Below are positions 63,983-64,000 of a stretch of DNA of 64,000 bases, piece by piece. Both the position numbers and the translations under genes were made by a program. This DNA comes from Rivularia sp034931125. Lineage in GTDB: Bacteria; Cyanobacteriota; Cyanobacteriia; Cyanobacteriales; Nostocaceae. The notes beneath the pieces are model-generated. The model had not been told where the DNA came from, did not search any database, and was given only the letters and a program-made list of their open reading frames with translations. Within the stretch, counting starts at the first letter, position 1. Every line of letters begins with the position of its first letter. The stretch is taken from contig NZ_JAYGHM010000004.1 in assembly GCF_034931125.1 (NCBI RefSeq), forward strand, positions 135,618 through 199,617, written 5' to 3'.

Positions 63983-64000
63983 GGATGGGGGGATGGGGGG
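63983..64000. repeat. G-rich tandem repeat at the window end
   Basis: GGGATGGGGGGATGGGGG follows malQ and is cut by the window edge. It belongs to the same class as 34862-34952. Confidence 0.75.

Overview
The window looks like chromosome of a filamentous, Nostocales-type cyanobacterium. The evidence is photosynthesis and cyanobacterial genes (petG, a CytM-like cytochrome c, ndhD, ferrochelatase with a C-terminal chlorophyll-binding helix, DUF3370 and DUF4327 proteins, a CYP110-like P450), many GCGATCGC (HIP1) octamers, low G+C AT-rich spacers, and numerous short heptanucleotide tandem repeats of the type known from heterocystous genera. I cannot name a genus. Two runs of N (3005-3218 and 39530-39817) are assembly gaps.

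Layout. 0-5.3 kb: end of an unknown gene, a radical SAM/SPASM protein, a TPR protein, SfsA and a K+ channel. 5.7-9.0 kb: a 1092-aa NACHT ATPase with an N-terminal Mrr-like nuclease domain and C-terminal HEAT-like repeats, the best defence candidate here. 9.3-16.4 kb: ndhD, an Eis-like acetyltransferase, a membrane protein next to the remains of a paralogue, a long spacer with a MITE-like element and an RNA-like hairpin pair, a TspO-like membrane protein and a RuBisCO-like protein. 16.6-18.8 kb: cytM-like / petG / rsmD / hisH. 19.5-29.2 kb: DUF3370 protein, Ca2+/cation antiporter, a coupled ATPase-like/wHTH plus MscS pair, two unknown genes (one truncated by a palindromic repeat), a possible small RNA with a strong terminator, and an ABC1 kinase. 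29.4-36 kb: paired repeats, a glycosyltransferase, moaA and a ferric-iron ABC transporter. 36.6-40.8 kb: decayed or small genes, a DUF4327 gene, a peptidoglycan-binding protein and a gap-interrupted HAMP-like fragment. 40.8-50.3 kb: hemH, purB, an alcohol dehydrogenase gene split by an IS605-type TnpB element, a PD-(D/E)XK-like protein, a P450, and a VOC-GST fusion divergent from a TetR regulator over two operator-like palindromes.

51.3-64 kb is a trehalose and alpha-glucan block. Transcribed leftward in the order treS-maltokinase fusion, glgX, treZ, treY, with malQ divergent. TreY and TreZ make trehalose from glycogen-type glucans, GlgX debranches, MalQ recycles maltodextrins, and TreS interconverts maltose and trehalose. 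The kinase half of the TreS fusion carries an Asn where the family's catalytic Asp is expected. Such a set fits osmotic or desiccation physiology (inference).

The most rewarding items are the TnpB insertion, whose two ends can be placed to the base because removing it restores a 319-aa reading frame, the nuclease-NACHT protein, the tandem TetR palindromes, the possible RNA at 25.2-25.4 kb, and several small pseudogenes hidden in spacers. I saw no rRNA, no convincing tRNA and no CRISPR array.
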